DNA of 37,097 bases from an uncultured Fibrobacterota bacterium (GTDB lineage Bacteria; Fibrobacterota; Fibrobacteria; Fibrobacterales; Fibrobacteraceae): the NCBI GenBank assembly GCA_903876665.1, contig CAIRAY010000022.1, positions 1-37,097 of the forward strand, given 5' to 3'. Below, piece after piece: positions 7,982 to 15,182 of the stretch. A model generated the notes under the pieces. That model saw only the letters and a program-made list of their open reading frames with translations. It made no database searches and was not told the origin of the DNA. The position numbers and the translations under genes are program-made. Numbering within the stretch: the first letter of the stretch is position 1; each line of letters starts with the position of its first letter.

Positions 7982-9162
7982 TTAAAAAACACCTTATGTG
8001 CAATGGGTTGTGCTTTTTGGTGGTGCTGTTTTTGGGTGCAATTGTTGCCTGCTCCGACCATGTAGCTGGGGGTGGTCCCAGTGGGACTGAGGCTGGAAAT
8101 GCCCTGACTGCGCGAATTGTGGATGCCGATGGAGCGCCCGTTGCCGGAGCTCGCGCCTATCTTCGCCCTGCGGATTACATCGCGGGGGAGAGCGTGGACT
8201 CTGCCTATAATTTGACGACATCTGCTGACGGTTCCCTTCGCTTCGATTCCTTGCCTGCCGGAAATTGGATTTTGGAAGTCAGTAATTATGGGGACGCGCT
8301 TCTCCATAATCTTTTGATTTCTGCTTTGGATTCCGTGGTGGATTTGGGAATGGATACCTTGAGGTCCCAGGCTCGCGTGAGGGGTTCCATTCCAACGCCC
8401 TTTGCCAGCGGAACGCGGGTGGTTGTCCTAGGCACCGGGCATAGCGCCAAACCCGATAGCCTGGGTTTCTTTACCCTGGATTCCCTTCCCGCTGGAAGCC
8501 TTGTGATCCGTGCAGTCCAAAATGCTGCGGTGACCTCCTTCACGGGTTATGCAAATCTTTCTCCCGCAACGACCACTCAAATCAGCCCTCTTGCACCGGA
8601 GGACGATTATCTGCTGTTGGAAGACTTTGAAGATAAGGATTCACGGCATCGCTTTTCCGCCCTCACCGGCCAGGGCTGGTGGTTTCTCAGCAACGATTCC
8701 TCAGTCACCATTTTGCCTGCACACCCAACATTCCCGATTCCCACCGAGTATGACTCCCCTGCGCGGGGCACCGTGATCCATTTTAGCGTTTCCGCCCCCC
8801 CTCTGGCATCAAACCCCTGGGCCGACTGTGGAGTGCAATTGGGAGTAAAGGACGCCACTTATGATCTTTCCTCCGTGGACTCTTTGGTGTTCTGGGCCCG
8901 CGGAGTGGGAGCAGTGATTGTCACCCTGCATATTGCCGATTCGGACTCACTCGGATTGACACCCCAGTACGATTTGGTTTTGTCTGCAGAATGGAGCCGT
9001 ATATCCATTCCCATGGATTCCATCACGGTGCCTCAAGCGACGGACCCTCGCGCGCTCAAGCGGAAGCTCACCTCGATCTCGTGGGTTTTCACCCAAAATG
9101 CTGAATTCTACCTTGACGATGTGATGCTTGTGGGAGCTGACCGCGAAAGCATTTGGCCCTAG
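7978..9162 (+). CDS. Surface lipoprotein C with CBM11-like C-terminal domain
   Basis: This predicted lipoprotein of 394 residues has lipobox I-V-A-C with lipidated Cys25. A Gly-rich spacer and T-E-A-G-N lead into a carboxypeptidase-regulatory-like domain (about 40-105), as in lipoproteins A and B. A second small beta domain follows. The C-terminal part (about 210-390) differs: it starts L-L-L-E-D-F-E-D and continues with a jelly-roll pattern including F-W-A-R-G, resembling CBM11/CIA30-type galactose-binding-like domains. CBM11 modules bind beta-glucans, which would suit the GH74 gene immediately downstream. Ligand binding is inferred. The start overlaps the regulator C stop. Confidence 0.75.
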   Translation: MIKKHLMCNGLCFLVVLFLGAIVACSDHVAGGGPSGTEAGNALTARIVDADGAPVAGARAYLRPADYIAGESVDSAYNLTTSADGSLRFDSLPAGNWILEVSNYGDALLHNLLISALDSVVDLGMDTLRSQARVRGSIPTPFASGTRVVVLGTGHSAKPDSLGFFTLDSLPAGSLVIRAVQNAAVTSFTGYANLSPATTTQISPLAPEDDYLLLEDFEDKDSRHRFSALTGQGWWFLSNDSSVTILPAHPTFPIPTEYDSPARGTVIHFSVSAPPLASNPWADCGVQLGVKDATYDLSSVDSLVFWARGVGAVIVTLHIADSDSLGLTPQYDLVLSAEWSRISIPMDSITVPQATDPRALKRKLTSISWVFTQNAEFYLDDVMLVGADRESIWP

Positions 9163-9172
9163 GCCGCGCCTT

Positions 9173-9189
9173 GTTGAGAATTCCTCAAC
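9173..9189 (+). promoter_or_regulatory. GTTGAG palindrome upstream of the GH74 gene
   Basis: The site GTTGAGAATTCCTCAAC has perfect 6-bp arms and a 5-nt spacer, as at 7049-7065. It lies 81 nt before the GH74 ATG, close to the 87 nt of the pectate lyase site. A TAAAAT at 9200-9205 may be the -10 element, although spacing from TTGAGA is 20 nt. Confidence 0.62.
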
Positions 9190-9225
9190 GGAACCATTCT
9201 AAAATCTGCGGGATTGGTTTTGGAT

Positions 9226-9258
9226 GCAATAGATTCATCCTAGGAATGAATCTATTGC
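9226..9258 (+). promoter_or_regulatory. Perfect 13-bp inverted repeat just before the GH74 ribosome binding site
   Basis: GCAATAGATTCAT and its exact complement ATGAATCTATTGC flank the 7-nt loop CCTAGGA. The repeat ends about 3 nt before the GAGG ribosome binding site. It could be an mRNA hairpin that controls translation or stability, or a second operator. Confidence 0.7.
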
Positions 9259-9270
9259 GACGAGGCGAAT

Positions 9271-11586
9271 ATGAATAATTTAAAGTGGATGCAAAAATGG
9301 GTTTTGGTCCTGGCCTGTTTGGCCCAGCTTTCCTGGGGTGATTACACCTGGGGCAATGTAGCCTTGGGTGGCGGTGGTTTTGTCACGGCAATCCTTACGA
9401 CCCCGGCGCAAAAAAACTTGATCTATTCTCGCACCGATGTGGGCGGGGCCTACCGGTGGAACGAGGCTACTCAAGCCTGGGTTCCCATCACCGATTGGGT
9501 TTCTGAGGTGGATGTAGGATTAATGGGAGTAGAATCTTTTGCAATCGATCCACAAAATCCTCATAAGATTTATCTCCTTTTGGGAACATCATACTTCAGC
9601 GGTGGCAAAACCGTGGTCGCTCGCTCCAATGATTACGGTGCGAATTTCGTGTACACCGAAGTAACAGCAAAATTCAAGGCACATGGAAATGGATCGAATC
9701 GGCACACCGGAGAAAAGCTTGCGGTAGACCCGAACAAGGCAAATATTCTTTTTTGTGGAAGTCGCGCAAACGGCCTATTTAAAAGCCTGGATAGCGGGGC
9801 CACCTGGAATGCGGTTACCAGTTTTCCGGTGACCACCACCACCAATGGCAACGGCGTGTCCTTTGTGCTCTTTGATAAAAGCTCTGCGACTCCGGGAACC
9901 GCAACCCCCACGATTTATGTAGGCGCGCAGGTTATCGGGAGTACGAATTTGTATGTAAGTAAGGACGGTGGGGCTTCCTGGAATCCCGTAGCGGGGGCCA
10001 ATACCACCTATATGCCTGAACGAGCGACCCTGGCCAGTGATGGCAAGATGTACCTCACCTATGGGGACGCAACCAATGCAGGGGGCGCACTCTATAAATT
10101 GGATACCAAGGCCACTACAAATGCCTGGACCGACATCAGTCCGCAGACCGGCAAAGCCTTCAGCGGAATCAGCGTGGATGCATCCAACCCACAGCGCATG
10201 GTGGCAACGACCTTCTCCCAATGGCAGGCGCAGACTTGGGGCACCGGGAATGTGTGGGGAGATCGCATATTTTTGAGTACCAACGGCGGAGCCACCTGGA
10301 CGGATTTGATCGGTGCAAATAAGTTCACCTTTGATGCCAACGGATCGCCTTGGATTGCCAACCATGCCCTGCATTGGGCGGGTAGCATTGAAATGGATCC
10401 CTTTAATCCGGACCGGGCCTTCGTGACTTCTGGAAATGGCATATTCTCCACCAGCAACCTCAGTGCATCCAATACGATTTGGAAGTTTATGTGCAAAGGG
10501 CTGGAAGAAACTGTCCCCTTCAATTTCATCTCTCTGCCGGGCGGTCCATTCTTCTACATCATCGGGGACTACGATGGAGCCATCAACACCAACCTTGCGG
10601 CATACGCGCCCACATCGCACACCCCAAGCCTAGGCACAACCCAGGGTCTCGCCTTTGCCTGGAAAAGTGCCAACATTATTGCGCGGGCTGCCGCAGAAAT
10701 CTATTACTCGGAAAACACCGGAACAGCCTGGACCAAGCTTACCAAGCCCGCCACTGCAGGGACCAATGACCTGGCCCTATCCGCAGATGGAGCAACCTTG
10801 CTTTGGGCCACCGACGCTTCAACCGTTTGGCGTGGCACAAATAAAGGGACCGCCTGGACCCAGAGTACCGGCCTAGGATTCAAATCCCGGCCAGTTCCCG
10901 ATGCAGTCAATGCCAGTAAATTTTACGCATACAATTCCACTGGGGGTGCCTTTTATCTGAGCACCAATGGGGGTTCATCCTTTGCCCAAGTCTCCACTCC
11001 AGGTGGTGGCGGTAATGGTCGCGTGCGGGCTGTGCCCGGTGTGGAAGGGGATGTCTGGCTTGCCCTGTACAATGGAGGCCTGACCCGCACCACCAATTCG
11101 GGTACCACTTTTGCCAAGGTTGCAGGGGTTACTGCCTGCACTCAGGTGGGATTTGGAAAGGCCGCTAGCGGAAAAACTCATCCCACAGTATTCATTTGGG
11201 GAACGGTGGGCGGAGTGGTGGGCATGTTCCGCTCCGAAGACATCGGTGTCACCTGGACACGCATTAATGATTCCACACATCAATTTGGTGGTCCCGGGAA
11301 TGCTCAGTTGATCGATGGAGACATGAATGTTTTTGGTCGGGTGTTTATGAGTTCGGTGGGTCGGGGCGTGGTTTATGGAGACTTGGTCTCCAGCCCCGTT
11401 CAGGCAAAGAGGATCTCTATGGTCAATAAACTGGAGGCCGCCAGCTACCAGGTCTTTGATTTGATGGGTCGCGCGCAGTTTACCACGATGGAAAGGCCGG
11501 TGCGCCTTCCTGCGGGGCAATGGATCATCGTAGCATTATCCAAGACCGGCGCCCAGCTAGGGTCCTGGACCGTGACCGGGCGGTAA
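9271..11586 (+). CDS. Secreted GH74 xyloglucanase
   Basis: This 771-residue secreted protein belongs to glycoside hydrolase family 74, whose members cut the beta-1,4-glucan backbone of xyloglucan. A signal peptide ends near residue 23, followed by the typical Y-T-W-G-N-V-A start and R-T-D-V-G-G-A-Y-R-W with Asp56 at the position of a GH74 catalytic acid. The second catalytic Asp probably lies in G-D-Y-D-G at 432-436. Several beta-propeller repeats of the form S-x-D-x-G-x-x-W recur (for example near 172, 232 and 338). The last 60 or so residues (Y-Q-V-F-D-L-M-G-R) look like a T9SS-type sorting domain. There is no separate carbohydrate-binding module. A clear CGAGGCG precedes the ATG, and a perfect inverted repeat and a regulator-type palindrome lie upstream. 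Confidence 0.88.
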   Translation: MNNLKWMQKWVLVLACLAQLSWGDYTWGNVALGGGGFVTAILTTPAQKNLIYSRTDVGGAYRWNEATQAWVPITDWVSEVDVGLMGVESFAIDPQNPHKIYLLLGTSYFSGGKTVVARSNDYGANFVYTEVTAKFKAHGNGSNRHTGEKLAVDPNKANILFCGSRANGLFKSLDSGATWNAVTSFPVTTTTNGNGVSFVLFDKSSATPGTATPTIYVGAQVIGSTNLYVSKDGGASWNPVAGANTTYMPERATLASDGKMYLTYGDATNAGGALYKLDTKATTNAWTDISPQTGKAFSGISVDASNPQRMVATTFSQWQAQTWGTGNVWGDRIFLSTNGGATWTDLIGANKFTFDANGSPWIANHALHWAGSIEMDPFNPDRAFVTSGNGIFSTSNLSASNTIWKFMCKGLEETVPFNFISLPGGPFFYIIGDYDGAINTNLAAYAPTSHTPSLGTTQGLAFAWKSANIIARAAAEIYYSENTGTAWTKLTKPATAGTNDLALSADGATLLWATDASTVWRGTNKGTAWTQSTGLGFKSRPVPDAVNASKFYAYNSTGGAFYLSTNGGSSFAQVSTPGGGGNGRVRAVPGVEGDVWLALYNGGLTRTTNSGTTFAKVAGVTACTQVGFGKAASGKTHPTVFIWGTVGGVVGMFRSEDIGVTWTRINDSTHQFGGPGNAQLIDGDMNVFGRVFMSSVGRGVVYGDLVSSPVQAKRISMVNKLEAASYQVFDLMGRAQFTTMERPVRLPAGQWIIVALSKTGAQLGSWTVTGR

Positions 11587-11597
11587 TGAAGTCCTCA

Positions 11598-11621
11598 GGG
11601 GTGGGAGGGTGCTCCCACCCC
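11598..11621 (+). terminator. Strong hairpin after the GH74 gene
   Basis: GGGGTGGGAG pairs perfectly with CTCCCACCCC around a 4-nt loop, 11 nt after the stop codon. The following sequence is only moderately T-rich, so it may act as a weak terminator or as an mRNA 3' stabiliser. Confidence 0.55.
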
Positions 11622-11632
11622 TCATTGCTGTT

Positions 11633-11658
11633 ATGAGCATGCCCATGTCGGGCATGAA
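11633..11658 (-). repeat. Degenerate REP-like hairpin
   Basis: CATGCCC and GGGCATG arms surround a 5-nt loop. On the minus strand it resembles the hairpins at 23789, 36868, 36925 and 37065, but lacks their ATCACCG tail. Confidence 0.35.
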
Positions 11659-11691
11659 TCTGCACACATTTTGCACGTCGCAATACCATGG

Positions 11692-12027
11692 ATGATCTTG
11701 GTGTTTGCATTTGTTAGCTTTCCCTGCATGATTCATTTGGCTTTGCATGTCCTGGTTCCCCTGTCCATTGCCTGGAGCTATGGGCATTGGCGCAACAAGC
11801 CATTCTGGAGGCCCTTTCTGGTGATGATGGCGACCATGGCCATCGATGCGGACCACTTGCTGGCGAGTCCCATCTACGACCCCAACCGTTGTTCCATTGG
11901 GTTCCATCCCCTACATACACTGATTCCGATTTTGATTTATGGCCTTTTTTGTTTCAGCTCCAAAACACGCTGGGTGGGTGTGGGGCTCTTGTTGCACATG
12001 GCCCTCGATGCCCTGGATTGCTTGTAA
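11692..12027 (+). CDS. DUF6122 family membrane protein
   Basis: This small integral membrane protein of 111 residues (99 if it starts at ATG 11728) matches the DUF6122 family. The signature is M-I-H near the start of the core, then D-A-D-H-L-L-A, D-P-N-R-C-S-I-G-F-H-P-L-H and a final H-M-A-L-D-A-L-D-C. The conserved Asp and His residues between hydrophobic segments suggest a membrane-bound metal site like that of YdjM-type hydrolase relatives, but the function is unknown. There are about three membrane segments. No good ribosome binding site supports either start; paralogs usually begin at the M-I-H. Confidence 0.7.
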   Translation: MILVFAFVSFPCMIHLALHVLVPLSIAWSYGHWRNKPFWRPFLVMMATMAIDADHLLASPIYDPNRCSIGFHPLHTLIPILIYGLFCFSSKTRWVGVGLLLHMALDALDCL

Positions 12028-12030
12028 ATT

Positions 12031-12078
12031 TCCACACCCCGTCCCGCATATAAAGAAAAACCGCCCCGAGACGGAGCG
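12031..12078. repeat. 48-nt direct repeat, copy 1 (orphan terminator)
   Basis: This copy is identical to 12252-12299 and starts right after the DUF6122 stop codon. It carries a CCGCCCC...GGAGCG hairpin next to an A-run, which reads as a T-run on the minus strand. Confidence 0.85.
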
Positions 12079-12251
12079 CCACCTTCTCCTGTATTCCCTT
12101 CAACGGCCCTTGCAGAAAAAGAGGCCCCTGGTGGGGACAATGTATTGGGCACCGGGGTGGGGAGCATGACAGCAAGGCAATAGTTCGCAGGCGCTCTGCG
12201 ACGTTGTTTGCATATTTCTTGCGCCGAGGCTTTCTTGCCTGGATGGCATGA

Positions 12252-12299
12252 TCCACACCCCGTCCCGCATATAAAGAAAAACCGCCCCGAGACGGAGCG
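12252..12299. repeat. 48-nt direct repeat, copy 2 (within the fba terminator)
   Basis: This copy is identical to 12031-12078. It includes most of the terminator of the aldolase gene. Confidence 0.85.
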
Positions 12300-12300
12300 G
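12270..12300 (-). terminator. Terminator of fba
   Basis: On the minus strand CCGCTCC pairs with GGGGCGG (one mismatch) around GTCTC, followed by TTTTTCTTT. It lies about 25 nt after the aldolase stop codon. A T-run on the plus-strand side may make it bidirectional. Confidence 0.7.
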
Positions 12301-12322
12301 CCTTCTTTTTCGTTTTAGCGAA

Positions 12323-13324
12323 TTAGTCGAGAGCGTGGCCTGCGGAGCCAAGCACGGTTTCGTTCTTGGCCTTGTAGATGGCCTTAAGCGCGTCACGTGC
12401 GGGTCCGAGGTACTTGCGTGGATCGAATTCGGATGGGGTTTCAGCAAAGACCTTGCGGATTGCAGCGGTCATCGCGATGCGGCCATCGGAGTCGATGTTG
12501 ATTTTGCAGACAGCAGACTTGGCAGCCTTGCGGAGCTGTTCTTCGGGAATGCCAACGGAATCCTTCATGGCACCGCCGAACTTGTTGATCACGGCGATCA
12601 AATCAGCAGGAACAGAGGAGGAACCATGCAAGACGATGGGGAAGCCAGGAAGCTTCTTTTCGATCTCTTCGAGGATGTCGAAGCGAAGTGGAGGAGGAAT
12701 CAGAACGCCACGTTCGTCGCGTGTGCATTGAGCAGGTGTGAACTTGTTCGCGCCATGGCTGGTGCCGATGGAGATCGCGAGGGAATCACAGCCGGTCTTG
12801 GTGACGAATTCAATCACTTCTTCGGGCTTGGTGTAATGGGAATGCTCGGCAACGACATCATCTTCGACGCCAGCCAGAACACCGAGTTCGCCTTCGACGG
12901 TCACGCCATGGGCATGAGCGTATTCAACGACTTTCTTGGTCAGTTCGATATTCTTTTCGAAGGAGTGGTGGGAGCCGTCGATCATCACGGAAGAGAAGCC
13001 GGAGTCAATGCAATCCTTGCAAAGCTCAAAGGTGTCGCCGTGGTCGAGATGCAGAGCGATAGGAATTTCGCAGCCGAGCTCCTTGGCATAGGCAACCGCA
13101 CCCTGAGCCATAAAGCGGAGGAGGGTCTGATTCGCGTACTTGCGGGCACCGCCGGAAACCTGCAGGATCACAGGAGACTTGGTTTCGACACAAGCCTGGA
13201 TGATGGCCTGCATCTGTTCCATGTTGTTGAAATTGTAGGCGGGAACGGCATACTTGCCTTTGGTTGCGTCCGCGAACATTTTCTTGGTGTTAACGAGACC
13301 AAGATCCTTGTAGCTAGTTGCCAT
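12323..13324 (-). CDS. fba: Fructose-bisphosphate aldolase, class II
   Basis: This 333-residue zinc-dependent aldolase interconverts fructose 1,6-bisphosphate with dihydroxyacetone phosphate and glyceraldehyde 3-phosphate in glycolysis and gluconeogenesis. The class II signature L-H-L-D-H-G-D at 91-97 provides catalytic Asp94 and zinc ligand His95. Further zinc ligands are His190 in G-T-S-H-G and His233 in V-L-H-G-S-S. The length is normal for the bacterial type with an inserted D-D-V-V-A-E loop. GAGG precedes the ATG by 6 nt. The gene stands alone with its own terminator. A long open frame lies antisense to it (from 12335) and is only a codon-bias shadow. Confidence 0.95.
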   Translation of the reverse strand: MATSYKDLGLVNTKKMFADATKGKYAVPAYNFNNMEQMQAIIQACVETKSPVILQVSGGARKYANQTLLRFMAQGAVAYAKELGCEIPIALHLDHGDTFELCKDCIDSGFSSVMIDGSHHSFEKNIELTKKVVEYAHAHGVTVEGELGVLAGVEDDVVAEHSHYTKPEEVIEFVTKTGCDSLAISIGTSHGANKFTPAQCTRDERGVLIPPPLRFDILEEIEKKLPGFPIVLHGSSSVPADLIAVINKFGGAMKDSVGIPEEQLRKAAKSAVCKINIDSDGRIAMTAAIRKVFAETPSEFDPRKYLGPARDALKAIYKAKNETVLGSAGHALD

Positions 13325-13363
13325 GATATACCTCGGAGGGGTGGGGGTGAAAATTCGAGTGCT

Positions 13364-13392
13364 AACTTAGAAAAAGGGAGGCGAAGAGGCAA
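13364..13392 (-). promoter_or_regulatory. Probable fba promoter
   Basis: On the minus strand TTGCCT (13387-13392) and TAAGTT (13364-13369) are separated by exactly 17 nt, about 40 nt before the start codon. The same -35 hexamer appears before the divergent lipoprotein gene. Confidence 0.4.
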
Positions 13393-13509
13393 TAACCGTG
13401 GATTCAAAGGGCAAAGCGGAAAATTCTCCTTTTTCAAACTCTCTATCCTAAATAAATTCAGTCAGTTAGCGGGATTTTGTTCTAGTGTGATTTTCCTCAT
13501 CCTCATGAT

Positions 13510-13538
13510 TTGCCTTAGGAAAAATATTGATACATTAT
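13510..13538 (+). promoter_or_regulatory. Probable promoter of the small lipoprotein gene
   Basis: TTGCCT (13510-13515) and CATTAT (13533-13538) are spaced by 17 nt and lie 35 nt before the GTG start at 13574. Confidence 0.4.
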
Positions 13539-13573
13539 TGAAAAATTTATGGATCATCAACCCGGAGTTCATC

Positions 13574-14185
13574 GTGATCATTGCCTCAATCCGCCCCTTT
13601 TTCGCAATAACCAGCCTTGCGAGCCTTCTGTTTTTTTCCTGCGGGGAGGAATCGGTGGGGCCCGCAAGCTCGGGATCTGCATTTAATGGCACTACGGCAT
13701 TGAAGGGTGCATACCGGGTAGAATCCTGGCTGGTCTCCGAGGGTGATTGCAACGCTCCCGGGGTTCCCAAGGAATTTCTAGGGGATAGCTTGGCTGTAGT
13801 CACGGTGGATGCCTTTGGTGGAACAAACTATTTGAGGACAAAGTCATGTGGCACTTTGGCGGCCTGCGATAGCGTAGCGAATGGCTCTAGGGTCTTTTAC
13901 GGCTGGGGTCAGGATTTCACAGCGGGCTCGGACGCCACGGGTTTCAGCGGGAAAAAAGTCCTAGCGGGTGAAAATTTTGGCGAAGGGACCTGCGGTGGAT
14001 CCTTAGAAGATATTAGCCTAGTGGTAGGTGCCGCAAATACCCTGACCATTCAGCTTCAGTCGGTGGATGCAGGAGCCTTCGCCATCGCTTCCAACGGCTT
14101 TTGCAAAACGGACGATGCGGCTTCGGCAGCAGCCGGAAAAGCCTGCAGTCAAAAGGATGTAATCGTACTCAAGCCCTTGGAGTAA
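13574..14185 (+). CDS. Small Cys-containing lipoprotein of unknown function
   Basis: This predicted lipoprotein has 203 residues from a GTG start at 13574. That start has GGAG seven nt upstream and gives a proper signal peptide; an ATG at 13505 in the same frame is further from any ribosome binding site. The lipobox is L-F-F-S-C with lipidated Cys23. The mature part has several further cysteines (G-D-C, K-S-C, A-A-C, G-T-C, F-C, K-A-C), consistent with disulphides outside the cytoplasm. I do not recognise a domain. It lies divergent from fba and convergent with uppP, with an 8-nt gap to the latter. Confidence 0.72.
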   Translation: MIIASIRPFFAITSLASLLFFSCGEESVGPASSGSAFNGTTALKGAYRVESWLVSEGDCNAPGVPKEFLGDSLAVVTVDAFGGTNYLRTKSCGTLAACDSVANGSRVFYGWGQDFTAGSDATGFSGKKVLAGENFGEGTCGGSLEDISLVVGAANTLTIQLQSVDAGAFAIASNGFCKTDDAASAAAGKACSQKDVIVLKPLE

Positions 14186-14193
14186 GCCAGGCT

Positions 14194-14985
14194 TTATTGC
14201 AGGACGCCGAACCCGACCAGTCCCACGAGGACAAATCCTAAGGCCAGGCGATACCAGGCAAAGGGGACAAAATTCCGGGTCTGAACAAATTTGAGGAGCC
14301 ACACTACGCTAAGCCAGGCCGTCAGGGTGGCCACAGCAAATGCGACCAAGGATTCGGGAGTTAAAAGCGTGGCGCCTTGACCCTTTTCAAAAGCGTCTTT
14401 GAGCTCCAGGCAGCCCGCAGAAAGGAGAGTGGGAATACCCACCAAAAAAGCGAAGCGCACTGCGGCGGGGCGGGCAAGTCCGAGTAGTAACGCGGCGATG
14501 ATGGCGGCTCCGGAGCGCGAGGTTCCCGGAAAAACCATGGCCAGCACTTGACCTGCTGCAACGGCGACCACAACCGCCCAGGTAATCTTATCGGAGAATA
14601 CTCCGGACTTGGCTTTGTTTTCGGCCCAGAATATGACAAAAGCGCCCAACAAAGTCGCAATGGCAACCGGAAACACGGATTCGGGAAGTTCCATTCCCAG
14701 TTTCTTCGCCATGAGCCCTGCGACACCTGTTAGGCCAAAGCTTGCGCAAATCTTAATGGCTTCATCGCGGATTGCTGGCTTCTTCAGTCCCGTGGCCAAT
14801 TCCCACAGGTGTCTCCAAAATACTGCAGTCACGGCCAGGATGGGGCCCATTTGGATGGCAATATTAAAAGCCTGGCTTTGGGGGGTCTTCAATATGGCCT
14901 GGGCAATAAGAAGATGGCCGGTGGAGGAGACGGGAAGAAATTCGGTAAAGCCTTCAACAAGGCCGAGAATAATGGCATCAAGCAT
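14194..14985 (-). CDS. uppP: Undecaprenyl-diphosphatase
   Basis: UppP (BacA) dephosphorylates undecaprenyl diphosphate in the inner membrane so the lipid carrier can be reused in peptidoglycan and polysaccharide synthesis. The start M-L-D-A-I-I-L-G is the usual family N-terminus and gives 263 residues; the frame stays open upstream to 15087, and that longer start cannot be excluded because the ribosome binding site is unclear. Both active-site motifs are present: E-G-F-T-E-F-L-P-V-S-S-T-G-H near residues 11-24 and P-G-T-S-R-S-G in the second half. There are about eight hydrophobic segments. Confidence 0.93.
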   Translation of the reverse strand: MLDAIILGLVEGFTEFLPVSSTGHLLIAQAILKTPQSQAFNIAIQMGPILAVTAVFWRHLWELATGLKKPAIRDEAIKICASFGLTGVAGLMAKKLGMELPESVFPVAIATLLGAFVIFWAENKAKSGVFSDKITWAVVVAVAAGQVLAMVFPGTSRSGAAIIAALLLGLARPAAVRFAFLVGIPTLLSAGCLELKDAFEKGQGATLLTPESLVAFAVATLTAWLSVVWLLKFVQTRNFVPFAWYRLALGFVLVGLVGFGVLQ

Positions 14986-15118
14986 GCCGGAAAAGATAGA
15001 AAAGCTGGAAGGAATAGGCAGAGGTCCTGGCCAGGGCATCCATTGCAAACAGGATGCAAAATTGGCCTTAACCCCGCCCCCGCTCATTTTCTAACTAACA
15101 AAAAACAGCCCCGACTTA

Positions 15119-15151
15119 ATTATATGGTGACACATTACTGTCCAAAACAAT
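15119..15151 (-). promoter_or_regulatory. Probable uppP promoter
   Basis: On the minus strand a perfect TATAAT (15119-15124) follows TTTTGG by 17 nt. The upstream part overlaps the 16-bp inverted-repeat copy at 15136-15151. Confidence 0.45.
15136..15151 (-). repeat. 16-bp inverted repeat, left copy
   Basis: On the minus strand the site is ATTGTTTTGGACAGTA, identical to the plus-strand site at 17089-17104. It lies 31 nt before the histidine kinase start. Confidence 0.8.
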
Positions 15152-15182
15152 TGGCTTCAAACATTTTCTAACCTTCTCCTTT

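Larger units (their letters stand above)
12028..12322. other. Intergenic region with duplicated terminator
   Basis: The 295-nt gap between the DUF6122 and fba genes holds two exact 48-nt copies of a terminator-bearing repeat. The sequence between them shows no recognisable gene. Confidence 0.6.

Noticed and set aside
11671..11691. TTG start for the DUF6122 gene
   Set aside because: It has no ribosome binding site and the conserved family core starts much later; ATG 11692 or 11728 is more likely.
12335..13573. Very long plus-strand open frame (12335-14185) antisense to fba
   Set aside because: Its first 410 codons mirror a well-supported aldolase gene and show no family pattern; only the part from GTG 13574, with its own ribosome binding site and signal peptide, is kept as a gene.
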